A stretch of DNA of 6,821 nucleotides from Verrucomicrobiales bacterium (GCA_003445095.1 DLVS01000413.1:1-6821), one strand, 5' to 3'. Counted from the stretch's first letter, positions 1 to 6,821 are shown. Numbers and translations: made by a program. Notes: generated by a model not told the origin, from the letters alone.

Positions 1-2376
1 CTTAGCAGGAGTCGTGGGACGGGTCGGCCCAGGCGAACTCTCCGCGTCAGTTAAGGGAGGTTGTTCCCGCAACCAAGTAATCCAACCCAGCGTTTGCAAA
101 GTTTTCCCGAGACCCATGTCGTCCGCCAGGATTCCGCCGAAGCGATTCGCCGCGAGATAACAGAGAAAATGAAAACCCTCCTTTTGATAGGGTCGCAACT
201 CGGCCTTCAACGACTGGGGAATTTCTGGAGTAACTCGTGCCTGAATTTCGACCGCGCGCCGGCGAATCACCTCATACTTCTCTTCGCCGACAAAGGTTTT
301 GGCCGCCACGTCGGCGAGTTGCAGCGCGTGAAACCGCTGCGCCTCACTCGTTAGTTCGTGAGGATTGATGCCGAGTTTGGCGAGTTGCGCGTCTTCTTCA
401 GCGGAGAGCTTAAATTCAAGTTTACGCCAGCCTTTGGTGCCCAGCCGCACCCATTTTCCCCGTGCATCCAACAACGCTTTGATCTCTTCAGAGGTTAACT
501 GGGTGTCGGTGACGTCGAGGATGACTTTGAGATCGAACCAATCCATGCCGGCTTCGACCACGTCGAGTCGCAACCGCCCCGCCACGGTGGCATTGCGGAA
601 CGAACCTAATTCGCCTCGGAGTTCGAGCCGGATCTGGGACGGTACGCTCGCCAGCCAGGCCATGAATTGATCCGGAAACTTAGCCGTGACTCGCATTAGC
701 CAGCGTTGCCGAGCGAAATCCCATTTGAAGCCAGCGGGCTCGAGCAAGCGCGGCACCTCACCCAATTCAGCACGCTCATAGGTCACCAATTGCTCAGCAA
801 CCTCGGCTCCCTTTGCGCCGTCCGGCGGCGCCAACTTGGCGTCCAACCAAGCGCCGCCGTTCCAACGCTCTCCGTAGGCGCCATCGGGTGCCACGGCCAA
901 GGCGTCGAGCACCGCGTACTCCGTGTCGTTGCCGAATGAGATGGTCCGCAACTCTCCCTGAATCACGGGTTGGAGCGGTACCTTCTTCACCCGTTCGGCG
1001 ATCCGCGAAGGAAGCGCCGCGCCGAGGTACTGCAGAAAGCGTACTCCGGTCGCGGTCTCAAGAGCGGGCGCGGGAATCGGCGTTTCCACGGTCGGGTCCA
1101 AGGCACGATCTTCGACCGGTGGGCCTTGCCACAAAGCGTCAGCAGTCAGATACAACGTCGGCCGGCCTTGCAGCACCGCGAGAGTCTTCGGCGCAGGAGA
1201 ACCGTCCGGTTGAACCAAGCGCAGCCGATAATCATCGTTGTCATCGGCGGCCTGTTCGAGACGCCAACTCAAAGGCTCGCTCGGTCGTCGCAATGGCTCG
1301 CCCTCCGCTCCCACCACAAATGGGTCCAAGGCGGGCAAGCGCAGAAATCGGTTGAGCAACCGTCGAGTCTGCTGATCGTGATAGACCAGATTGATCTGGT
1401 AGCCGTAGCGCGCCCGTTGAGCCAGAGGCTGCCAAAGCAACGCCACTTCAGGGGCGAGCTGATCGCCGTGCTTCTCGTCGAACTCCCGAAACTTGCCCGC
1501 CTTGATGGACGTCCAATCAAGTGCGCCCGGTTTGCGGAATTCGACCAACGCCTCGGTCTCGGTGAAGCGTAGCCGAATTTCGATTTCATCCGCCGACTTG
1601 GCATCTTCGGTAGGCCCGAGCTGCAAATTGTTGAGCAATGTCCGCCAACGCTCAACGTCACGAGTTCGGCGCCACTGCTGCACGACCACTTGGAGGTCCG
1701 ACAACTGGGTCAGCGGTCGCAAAAACTCGGGCCACTTCAAGTCATGCTCGTCGGCTGCCAACGCCAAGTACCGCCAGAATTCCAGTTCATCCCGAGGCGG
1801 CGTTGGCCAGAGATCGAGTTTCTCCCAGGTATTGCCCTGGAAGCGGAAGCCAAGCGCGATCAGATCGTCACCCGTGACAATGGGTTTCTCCCGCAAACGA
1901 GCAAAACGCTCTTCAACCTTGCGGACAAATTCCGCCTCGGCGCGGGAAAGTTCCCGTCCCAACTTCTCAGCCGCTTGCCGCGCCAGGACGCCGGATGCGG
2001 CGGGCCGCGCCTCAACTTTTCGCTTTTTTTTGCCCGCGCTAAGACTGCGCGCTGACGCGCTGCTGTGTTCGGCCAGCAGGGCGAGCATCATCCCCGCGGC
2101 GTGTTCGCAACTGCCGCCCGCGGGACACGAGCACATTTCCCACCACGCCTTAGTATCCTTATCGTAGGCCAGCGTGGTTTGGAGGAGCGTGTCCCCTTGG
2201 ATATCGGCGACGAATTCGGCACCGGGCTGGACGCAGCGCAACTCCTGGATCGCTCCGTCGGCCTGAAGTTCCTCGCCTTGTTTGCGAGTCTCCGGCGGAA
2301 GCTCCTTCAGAAATTGTTGGGCGGCCGCAGCGTCGAAATCGGCAAAGTCCCCAGGTTCCATGTAGGACAAGAACAT
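1..2376 (-). CDS. SWIM zinc-finger SNF2-family helicase/ATPase, N-terminal part (3' end outside window)
   Basis: This is a DNA-dependent ATPase of the SNF2 (superfamily 2) class, presumably a cytoplasmic DNA translocase; its partner is unknown. The minus frame is open from the ATG at 2376 to the left edge (792 residues), and I checked every in-frame triplet for stops. A SWIM zinc finger, C-S-C-P-A-G-G-S-C-E-H, lies at residues 82-92. A basic linker follows near 113-122. A long middle region (about 125-700) contains segments such as WFDLKVILDV, typical of the part preceding the motor in bacterial SWIM/SNF2 proteins. LRTYQKEGFHFL (about 728-739) fits the Q-motif region, and ILADDMGLGKTLQTL (749-763) is SNF2 motif I with Walker lysine K758. 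The DEAH box and helicase C-domain would lie beyond position 1. A second ATG at 2361 is equally possible; neither start has a clear ribosome binding site. The gene is divergent from the sigma factor operon, with no evident functional link. Confidence 0.93.
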   Translation of the reverse strand, partial: MFLSYMEPGDFADFDAAAAQQFLKELPPETRKQGEELQADGAIQELRCVQPGAEFVADIQGDTLLQTTLAYDKDTKAWWEMCSCPAGGSCEHAAGMMLALLAEHSSASARSLSAGKKKRKVEARPAASGVLARQAAEKLGRELSRAEAEFVRKVEERFARLREKPIVTGDDLIALGFRFQGNTWEKLDLWPTPPRDELEFWRYLALAADEHDLKWPEFLRPLTQLSDLQVVVQQWRRTRDVERWRTLLNNLQLGPTEDAKSADEIEIRLRFTETEALVEFRKPGALDWTSIKAGKFREFDEKHGDQLAPEVALLWQPLAQRARYGYQINLVYHDQQTRRLLNRFLRLPALDPFVVGAEGEPLRRPSEPLSWRLEQAADDNDDYRLRLVQPDGSPAPKTLAVLQGRPTLYLTADALWQGPPVEDRALDPTVETPIPAPALETATGVRFLQYLGAALPSRIAERVKKVPLQPVIQGELRTISFGNDTEYAVLDALAVAPDGAYGERWNGGAWLDAKLAPPDGAKGAEVAEQLVTYERAELGEVPRLLEPAGFKWDFARQRWLMRVTAKFPDQFMAWLASVPSQIRLELRGELGSFRNATVAGRLRLDVVEAGMDWFDLKVILDVTDTQLTSEEIKALLDARGKWVRLGTKGWRKLEFKLSAEEDAQLAKLGINPHELTSEAQRFHALQLADVAAKTFVGEEKYEVIRRRAVEIQARVTPEIPQSLKAELRPYQKEGFHFLCYLAANRFGGILADDMGLGKTLQTLGWITWLREQPPLTDAESSPGPTRPTTPAK

Positions 2377-2545
2377 AAGGGACGCGGGCGAGGCGACAAG
2401 GCGCAGGGTAAAGTAGCATCAACCCAAACTCTGAAATAGAAATGCGGAGGGCCTGCCCATTAAAATTCTTCGTCACACCCATGCAATCTGGCGACAAGGG
2501 AGGTTGAGGGAGAATCGAGCGTTCCCCGGGAAACGTTGAACCATC
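2377..2545. promoter_or_regulatory. Divergent intergenic region between the SNF2 gene and the ECF sigma operon
   Basis: These 169 bases separate two divergently transcribed genes, so the promoters of both should lie here. The region is locally richer in A/T (around 2409-2470) than the flanking coding DNA. A TAAAAT at 2461-2466 resembles a -10 box on the plus strand, but no convincing -35 sits 16-18 bases upstream. A GGGAAAC string at 2528-2534 vaguely resembles the GGAAC-type -35 of some ECF promoters, but it lies only about 12 bases before the ATG and is probably chance. ECF sigma factors often transcribe their own operon, so an autoregulated promoter is expected here; that is inference from the family. 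No small gene could be supported. Confidence 0.4.
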
Positions 2546-3079
2546 ATGTCACCCGTCCCACCCAGTCCCGAGGTCTTTAACGATCTTGTGCGCGAGCATC
2601 AGAGCAGCCTGCGGGGGCTCATCCGCGCGCTCGGCGTCGAGTCCCTGTGGGTGGACGATCTGGCCCAGGAGGCGTTCCTGATCGCTCATCGGGAATACCA
2701 GTCATTCGACAGCCAAAAGGATTTCGGCCGCTGGCTGCGGGGCATCGCGCGGAATCTGGTGGCCAATGAGCGACGCAAGGAAGCCCCGCACGCCCGCCTG
2801 CTCGACGGCCCGTTCACTGACCTGATGTTGGCCGCCCAGCCGACGCCGACCCCGCCCGGGCCGACCGAATCCCAGCGCCTGCTCGAGGTGATGAACGGCT
2901 GTATCGGTGAGTTGCCGGAGCGCAGCCGCGAGTTGTTGCGCCTGCGTTATCAGGGGGCCGACCCCGCGTCGGTGGTCGCCGTCCGTTTCCAAATGAGTCG
3001 CGAGGCGCTCCGGCAGTGGCTCGTGCGCCTGCGCGCGCAGGTGAGGCAGTGCATGCAACGAAAGTTGGCCTGGCCATGA
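2546..3079 (+). CDS. ECF-type RNA polymerase sigma factor (sigma-70 family)
   Basis: This is a cytoplasmic alternative sigma factor that directs RNA polymerase to a specific promoter set. The 177-residue length is normal for an ECF sigma. Residues about 10-78 match sigma region 2: a helical core, then LWVDDLAQEAFLIAHREYQSF (region 2.1/2.2, with the DDLAQEAF signature) and FGRWLRGIARNLVANERRK (2.3/2.4, contacting the -10 element). A proline-rich linker (about 98-106) follows. Region 4 spans about 115-172, with LPERSRELLRLRYQG and a helix-turn-helix ending REALRQWLVRLRAQVRQCM for -35 recognition. It resembles the sigma subfamily common in Planctomycetota and Verrucomicrobiota. The start has no strong ribosome binding site, but no better one exists. 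The stop overlaps the next gene's start as ATGA, indicating translational coupling to its likely anti-sigma factor. Its regulon cannot be read from this window. Confidence 0.94.
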   Translation: MSPVPPSPEVFNDLVREHQSSLRGLIRALGVESLWVDDLAQEAFLIAHREYQSFDSQKDFGRWLRGIARNLVANERRKEAPHARLLDGPFTDLMLAAQPTPTPPGPTESQRLLEVMNGCIGELPERSRELLRLRYQGADPASVVAVRFQMSREALRQWLVRLRAQVRQCMQRKLAWP

Positions 3080-4551
3080 ACGAGGAGCGTTATCAAAACC
3101 TTCTGGCCAAGCTGCTGGATGACGAGCTGGAGGCGGACGAAGCCAGCGAGTTCACCGGCTGGCTGAAAGAGTCTCCGGCGGCGCGGGTCGAGGCCGAGCG
3201 GCAGTTGTTTCTTTGGGACCTCTACGCCCAGCAGCACTCCTCGGAGCGAGGCGCGGAGGCCTTTGCTGCGGCCTGTCAGACGCGAATCGCGGCGGCGGCC
3301 GGCGAACACGCCTTTATGCAGGGCATCCAAGGCCGGCTGCGCTCCGGTGCCAAACGCAGTAGCCGACGTGAGGAGACTCTGACTTCGTTCCCGAATCGGT
3401 CCAAAGACGCGGACGGGGTGAGCCTCGTCACCTCGGCTACTACGAGGATTCGATGGGTTTTCCGGCAGGCTCTGGGGCGGTCAGGGCGTATCCTGGCCCT
3501 GGCCGCCTCGATCGCCATTGTGATCGGTCTGAGCCTCTGGCTCTTCCCGGCCACCCACAATGAGCCCACGCTGAGCTTTCCGGCGGGAACGCAGGTGGCG
3601 CTGGAACGCGCCGGGCAATCCCTCCCGGCGTCAGATGGCTTGAAGCTGTTGCCCGGCGATCTCCTGCGCGTCACCGGCACGAACGACGCGGCGCTCCACT
3701 ACGGGAACGAAGCCACTCGCATCACCTTCACCGGCCCGGTGGACCTCAAAATCCTGGCTTGGAACCAGGGCAAACGCTTCCAGCTACGCCAGGGCCAGAT
3801 CGAAGCCACCGTCGCCCGCCAGCGACCTCTGCGTCCCATGATTCTCACCACGGCGCAGGCCGAGGCCCGTGTGCTGGGAACCCGTTTCACGCTCGGAGCG
3901 ACCACCAATGCCACGCGCCTGGATGTGACCGAAGGCAAAGTGCGCTTCACGCGTACGAGTGACGACACGTTGGTGAAGGTGGCGGCCGGCCACTACGCCG
4001 TCGCGGCGTCCAACTACGAGCTGGCAGCACTGCCGCTGACGGGCGGCCTCTTCCGCGAATACTGGACGAACGTCGCGGGTGACTCCTGGACTGTTCTGAT
4101 CACCCACACGAACTACCCAGGCCGGCCGGATGGTTCAGGTTATCTGACGAATCTGACGCGCCTTGAAATGCCGCCGAACGGGGACACCAACTACGGCGAA
4201 CGATTGCGTGGCTATGTGCATCCGCCCACCACCGGCGAGTACACGTTTTGGATTGCCGCCCAAGCTGACGCCGCCCTCTGGCTCAGCCCCGATGAGGACC
4301 CCGAGAATCAGGTGATGATGGCGTATTCCTTTGATTCGCCGCCACGGGATTGGGAGGCCAACGCCTCGCAACAGTCAGCGACCGTCCCGCTCATCGCGGG
4401 AAAGCGCTACTGCCTTGAGGTGCTGCACAAAGTCGGCGGCACCGAGGGCCACCTCGCCGTGGCCTGGCAGGGTCCGGGACGGGAACGCGAAGTCATACCC
4501 CTCCAGTTTCTCTCACCATTCAAACCTCCGGGAGGGGAGAAGAAACCATGA
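3076..4551 (+). CDS. FecR-like transmembrane anti-sigma factor with C-terminal PA14 domain
   Basis: The likely role is to bind and hold the upstream ECF sigma factor at the cytoplasmic membrane and release it in response to an external signal. The protein has 491 residues. The N-terminal part (about 1-75, with LLAKLLDDELEADEASEF and GWLKESPAARVEAERQL) looks like the short helical sigma-binding region of such proteins. A single membrane segment lies at about 139-158 (ILALAASIAIVIGLSLWLF). A FecR domain follows at about 165-305, including FTGPVDLKIL, the string EARVLGTRFTL and a VTEGKVRFTR segment. A PA14-type beta-barrel spans about 323-485 (GGLFREYW, LRGYVHPPTTGEYTFWIAA, ALWLSPDEDPENQ, LIAGKRYCLEVLHKVGG, LAVAWQGPG); PA14 domains often bind carbohydrate. 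The ATG at 3076 is chosen because it overlaps the sigma factor stop as ATGA and begins a natural N-terminus (MNEERYQNLL); a GTG 60 bases upstream only adds sigma-gene overlap. The ligand is unknown. Confidence 0.92.
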   Translation: MNEERYQNLLAKLLDDELEADEASEFTGWLKESPAARVEAERQLFLWDLYAQQHSSERGAEAFAAACQTRIAAAAGEHAFMQGIQGRLRSGAKRSSRREETLTSFPNRSKDADGVSLVTSATTRIRWVFRQALGRSGRILALAASIAIVIGLSLWLFPATHNEPTLSFPAGTQVALERAGQSLPASDGLKLLPGDLLRVTGTNDAALHYGNEATRITFTGPVDLKILAWNQGKRFQLRQGQIEATVARQRPLRPMILTTAQAEARVLGTRFTLGATTNATRLDVTEGKVRFTRTSDDTLVKVAAGHYAVAASNYELAALPLTGGLFREYWTNVAGDSWTVLITHTNYPGRPDGSGYLTNLTRLEMPPNGDTNYGERLRGYVHPPTTGEYTFWIAAQADAALWLSPDEDPENQVMMAYSFDSPPRDWEANASQQSATVPLIAGKRYCLEVLHKVGGTEGHLAVAWQGPGREREVIPLQFLSPFKPPGGEKKP

Positions 4552-4590
4552 AGACGTTGCTGAATCGCATCCATTCAATCGTCTGGGGGA
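4530..4590 (+). other. Strong coupled translation start not in frame with the downstream prepilin
   Basis: A purine-rich ribosome binding site (GGGAGGGGAGA, 4530-4540) precedes an ATG at 4548 that overlaps the stop of the anti-sigma gene as ATGA, the same junction type as at 3076 and 5559. The frame begins MKTLLNRIHSIVW, a plausible start for a prepilin leader. It then runs out of frame through the stem-loop cluster and over the first prepilin gene, ending at 5186 in Arg/His-rich sequence that looks like a shadow. I read it as the probable original start of the prepilin gene, now separated by an insertion or frameshift. It could instead be a short leader peptide, a recoding site or a sequence error. 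Confidence 0.45.
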
Positions 4591-4593
4591 GCA

Positions 4594-4722
4594 CGCCCGC
4601 CCCGGGCGTTGCGGACGGAGCCTCGCCGTCCGCGCCGCGCGTGTGGAGTTTTCACCGCATAATTCACAATGACGCGCAACCGTGTGGCGGGCGGGGCGCC
4701 CGCCACTGCGCCCGAGGCGGGC
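4594..4722. repeat. Cluster of four GC-rich stem-loops (possible palindromic/REP-like repeat)
   Basis: Four inverted repeats follow one another. CGCCCG/CGGGCG is at 4594-4599 and 4603-4608 (loop 3). GCGGACGG/CCGTCCGC is at 4611-4618 and 4626-4633 (loop 7). GTGGCGGGCG/CGCCCGCCAC is at 4684-4693 and 4697-4706 (10 perfect pairs, loop 3). GCCCG/CGGGC is at 4710-4714 and 4718-4722 (loop 3). They fill the gap between the anti-sigma gene and the first prepilin and extend into that gene, where they encode the low-complexity leader around [13 protein letters not shown]. Such clusters are typical of dispersed palindromic repeats, but copy number in the genome cannot be judged here. They could also affect mRNA stability or translation between the genes. 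Confidence 0.6.
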
Positions 4723-5562
4723 ACGCTACCCACAGCCTCCTCGCCCCTTCCCGCCGCCTTCACCCTCATCGAACTTCTCGTCGTCATGGCGATCATCGCC
4801 GTTCTGACCGGCCTGCTCCTGCCAGCACTCGCCAAGGCCAAAGCCTCGGCCCAATCCACCGCCTGCCTAAACAATCTCAAGCAACTCCAGACCGGCTGGC
4901 TCACGTATGTCCACGACAACAACGACGCACTGCCGCCGAACAATTCGGCGAAAGTCGGCGGCTGGACCCAAACCGGCGTGAGCAATGCCTGGGGCAACTC
5001 GTGGGTGTGGGGCAATGCCAAGGTGGATACCAACACCGCCAACATCGAGCATGGCGTGCTATTCCGCGAGGTCGGCTCGGCCGCCGTGTATCGCTGTCCC
5101 GCCGACCGATCCACGGTGACCGGCACGCCTGGCCTGCGCCGTTCGCGCAGCTATTCCGCCAACCACTGGCTCAACTCCCACATTGAGTCCGGCACGCTCG
5201 AACAGACCGTCAATGATTCCGACCTTATGCTTCGACGGTACTCGCAATTGGTTCGTCAGCCACCCACTCGCATCCTGGTCTTTCTCGATCAACACCCGCA
5301 GAGTATCGGTGACGGGATTTTCGGTATCCCCAGCCCGTGGCTTTCCGACCCGCCTGACTTCAAACGCGCTGTGTGGGGCGCAAGCATGCCCGCGGACCGC
5401 CACCGCCAGGGCTGCAATCTCTCCTTCGCCGACGGCCACGTGGAGCACTATCGCTGGCTCTCACCGAAGAAGGGTATGTTGGGGGGAAACACCCAACCCG
5501 CTGCAAATCCTCAGGATCTTCAAGATCTCATGCGTCTCCAGGAAGGAATTCCCACGCCATGA
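4669..5562 (+). CDS. Prepilin-like protein with N-terminal cleavage/methylation motif and H-X9-DG motif (first copy)
   Basis: This is a type IV pilin/type II secretion pseudopilin-like protein, expected to be processed by prepilin peptidase and anchored in or assembled at the inner membrane. It has 297 residues. The class III signal has F31 as the mature first residue, preceded by A29-A30, with the conserved glutamate E35 at mature position 5. The hydrophobic helix [20 protein letters not shown] runs about 31-50, followed by [13 protein letters not shown] and CLNNLKQLQ. The C-terminal domain carries YRCPADRST and an H-X9-DG motif (H245 to D255-G256, in NLSFADGH). It ends with [18 protein letters not shown]. 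The start is set by an in-frame TAA at 4660, leaving ATG 4669 (or GTG 4684). It has no ribosome binding site, and the leader is unusually long (30 residues) and encoded by stem-loop sequence, unlike the well-formed but out-of-frame start at 4548. Its stop overlaps the next gene as ATGA. The substrate or structure it serves is unknown. Confidence 0.9.
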   Translation: MTRNRVAGGAPATAPEAGTLPTASSPLPAAFTLIELLVVMAIIAVLTGLLLPALAKAKASAQSTACLNNLKQLQTGWLTYVHDNNDALPPNNSAKVGGWTQTGVSNAWGNSWVWGNAKVDTNTANIEHGVLFREVGSAAVYRCPADRSTVTGTPGLRRSRSYSANHWLNSHIESGTLEQTVNDSDLMLRRYSQLVRQPPTRILVFLDQHPQSIGDGIFGIPSPWLSDPPDFKRAVWGASMPADRHRQGCNLSFADGHVEHYRWLSPKKGMLGGNTQPAANPQDLQDLMRLQEGIPTP

Positions 5563-6431
5563 ACGAACTCTCGGAACCAAACCTCGGAAGATTCCAATTG
5601 CCAATGACCTCGCCTATGAAAGCCAACCCCGACCGTTCCCGCGCCTTCACTCTCATCGAGCTGCTGGTGGTGATCGCCATCATCGCGATCCTCGCCGGAA
5701 TGTTGCTTCCCGCCCTGTCGAAGGCCAAGTCCAAGGCCCAATCCATCGGCTGCCTGAGCAACCTCAAGCAGCTCCAACTGGCTTGGTTTACCTATGTGAC
5801 CGACAATAACGACTGGCTGCCGCCCGACGTTTCGGTCAACCAGCGTGGCGCACCTGGCTCTTGGGTGCTCGGCAATGCCCAGACCGAGGCCGCGGAGAGC
5901 AACCTCATTTCCGGAACGCTGTACGCGGGATCGGTCGGGGTTTTTCACTGCCCGGCGGATCGATCGACCCTCAAGGGAACCAACGCGCGGCGGCTGCGCA
6001 GCTATTCGATGGCTGGCTGGCTGTCGCTTTTGCTCATCGAGAATGGCGTGAGGTCGGATTATCACGACTGGTTGGCGCCTCGGGATAAGTATTCCGAGAT
6101 TCACATTCCTGGGCCGGCGGAGGTTTTCGTGTTCATTGATGAGCACGAGAAGAGCATCAATGATGGGGCGTTCATCATAGGTCAAGAGAACGCCTACGAT
6201 ACCCTCATGCGTGACGGCTCGTTCAGTTGGGATTCCTCGGGCGCGAACTCGTGGTTTTCGTTGCCCGCCGATCGGCACAACCAGGGCGCGAACCTTTCCT
6301 TCGCCGACGGGCATGTGAGCTCGCGTCATTGGAAGTCGCCCAAACGGTTTCGGTCTTTTGGCCAGTCGGCCACTGGCGGCGATCTGCAAGACCTCCGCTA
6401 CCTGCAGTCCACCATCCCGCGCCTTCGGTGA
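5559..6431 (+). CDS. Prepilin-like protein with N-terminal cleavage/methylation motif and H-X9-DG motif (second copy)
   Basis: This is a paralogue of the preceding gene, 290 residues, with the same layout. The class III signal has F30 as the mature first residue after SRA and E34 at mature position 5. The helix [20 protein letters not shown] is followed by [13 protein letters not shown] and CLSNLKQLQ. Later come [34 protein letters not shown], then [19 protein letters not shown] with H-X9-DG (H240 to D250-G251). The end is [14 protein letters not shown]. Similarity to the first copy is obvious over the whole length, strongest at both ends, with a more divergent middle, so the pair is an old tandem duplication. 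I chose ATG 5559 because it overlaps the upstream stop as ATGA; ATGs at 5604 and 5616 are in frame, and the latter would give a more usual short leader ([10 protein letters not shown]). It is the last gene of the unit, followed by a 138-base spacer without an obvious terminator. Confidence 0.92.
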   Translation: MNELSEPNLGRFQLPMTSPMKANPDRSRAFTLIELLVVIAIIAILAGMLLPALSKAKSKAQSIGCLSNLKQLQLAWFTYVTDNNDWLPPDVSVNQRGAPGSWVLGNAQTEAAESNLISGTLYAGSVGVFHCPADRSTLKGTNARRLRSYSMAGWLSLLLIENGVRSDYHDWLAPRDKYSEIHIPGPAEVFVFIDEHEKSINDGAFIIGQENAYDTLMRDGSFSWDSSGANSWFSLPADRHNQGANLSFADGHVSSRHWKSPKRFRSFGQSATGGDLQDLRYLQSTIPRLR

Positions 6432-6569
6432 GACTCGCGTCGGCGCAGTGACCAACGCCCGCGAATCATTGTGAAAACTCCTCATCCGATGCTGAGAGGC
6501 GCCTTTGCCCTCTCCCCTTTCCTGGCAAGCGCAATCCATCAACTCAACTCCCTGAACCCACGCGGCACA

Positions 6570-6821
6570 ATGAACTCGATCTTCTTTCGGCATTTCTTCC
6601 TCTCGCTAAATCCCTTCGCTGGCCGGATGGCCGGCGTGGGGCTGGCGCTCGGCCTGGGGTGTGTGGCCGTGGGGCCGGTGAACGCGGCCCCCGCCGGCGC
6701 CGTGTGGGCGTGGGGAAACAACGTCTCTGGCCAGACGAAAGTGCCCGTGGCAGCCCAGAGCGGCGTGACGGCCATTGCGGCCGGAGGATATCACACGGTG
6801 GCCTTGAAGAGCGACGGCACG
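6570..6821 (+). CDS. Secreted RCC1-repeat (beta-propeller-like) protein, N-terminal fragment
   Basis: The first 84 codons of a gene cut by the right edge. Residues 1-39 look like a Sec signal peptide: charged residues (R7, R19), a hydrophobic stretch AGVGLALGLGCVAVG, and likely cleavage after V-N-A at 39. The mature part begins APAGAVWAWGNNVSGQTKVP and continues GVTAIAAGGYHTVALKSDGT, a full RCC1 repeat unit (AWGNN...GQ...V..IAAG..H..ALK.DG). Such repeats normally occur in sevenfold arrays forming a beta-propeller, so more should follow. Large extracellular RCC1 proteins are common in Verrucomicrobiota; their functions are mostly unknown. In-frame upstream starts exist at 6489 (ATG) and 6471 (GTG). 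I prefer 6570 because it gives the more compact signal peptide, though no clear ribosome binding site supports any choice. The 138-base gap suggests its own promoter, not membership of the prepilin unit. Confidence 0.85.
   Translation, partial: MNSIFFRHFFLSLNPFAGRMAGVGLALGLGCVAVGPVNAAPAGAVWAWGNNVSGQTKVPVAAQSGVTAIAAGGYHTVALKSDGT

Noticed and set aside
2014..2031. KKKRKV in the SNF2 protein (residues 116-121), identical to the core of the SV40 nuclear localisation signal
   Set aside because: It lies in a basic, low-complexity linker of a bacterial protein; six residues of this composition occur by chance and there is no sign of a eukaryotic target.
61..2439. Several plus-strand ORFs of 70-224 codons and minus-strand ORFs in other frames across this stretch
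   Set aside because: They overlap the continuous minus-strand SNF2 frame, have Arg/Ser/Pro-rich composition and no recognisable motifs; they are shadows of a GC-rich gene.
2461..2466. TAAAAT as a -10 box for the sigma operon
   Set aside because: No -35 match at the right spacing, and an ECF-type promoter would not need a TATAAT-like box; recorded only inside the intergenic region entry.
3016..3075. GTG-initiated extension of the anti-sigma gene
   Set aside because: It only re-reads the end of the sigma factor in another frame; the ATGA overlap at 3076 gives a natural start.
5373..5558. Upstream extension of the second prepilin frame
   Set aside because: It overlaps the conserved C-terminal H-X9-DG coding region of the first prepilin in another frame and would place the class III signal far inside the protein.
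6494..6514. GAGAGG/CCTCTC inverted repeat with a 9-base loop after the prepilin unit, considered as a terminator
   Set aside because: The stem is only six pairs and is followed by mixed C/T, not a T run; it is too weak to call.
5520..6593. 357-codon minus-strand ORF opposite the second prepilin
   Set aside because: It is the antisense of a gene with clear motifs and has no recognisable domain of its own; it arises from codon bias.

Overview
The window looks like chromosomal DNA from a GC-rich member of the Planctomycetota/Verrucomicrobiota group, most likely Verrucomicrobiota (Pedosphaera/Limisphaera-like). The clues are an ECF sigma factor followed by a FecR-type anti-sigma factor fused to a PA14 domain, prepilin-like proteins with an [11 protein letters not shown]-terminus and a C-terminal H-X9-DG motif, and an RCC1-repeat secreted protein. 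This assignment rests on gene families only; the window has no rRNA or marker gene.

Left part (1-2376, minus strand): one long open frame, cut off by the left edge, encodes the N-terminal 792 residues of a SWIM zinc-finger SNF2-family ATPase. It runs from the zinc finger through helicase motif I; the rest of the motor lies outside the window. The many plus-strand ORFs here are shadows of this gene. A 169-base spacer (2377-2545) separates it from a divergent plus-strand unit and must hold both promoters, though no clear -35/-10 pair is visible.

Middle part (2546-6431, plus strand): four genes in a tight unit. They are an ECF sigma factor (2546-3079), a one-pass membrane FecR-like anti-sigma factor with a C-terminal PA14 domain (3076-4551), and two tandem paralogous prepilin-like proteins (4669-5562 and 5559-6431). 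The sigma/anti-sigma and prepilin/prepilin junctions are ATGA stop-start overlaps. A third ATGA with a strong ribosome binding site lies at 4548, but that start is out of frame with the first prepilin. Between 4548 and the prepilin lies a cluster of GC-rich stem-loops that runs into the prepilin's coding sequence. The inferred logic is that the anti-sigma factor senses something outside the cytoplasmic membrane through FecR/PA14 and releases the sigma factor, which transcribes the unit and perhaps surface or pseudopilus genes elsewhere.

Right part (6432-6821): a 138-base spacer with no clear signals is followed by the first 84 codons of a secreted RCC1-repeat protein, cut off by the right edge. 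No tRNA, rRNA, CRISPR array, insertion sequence or phage gene was seen.
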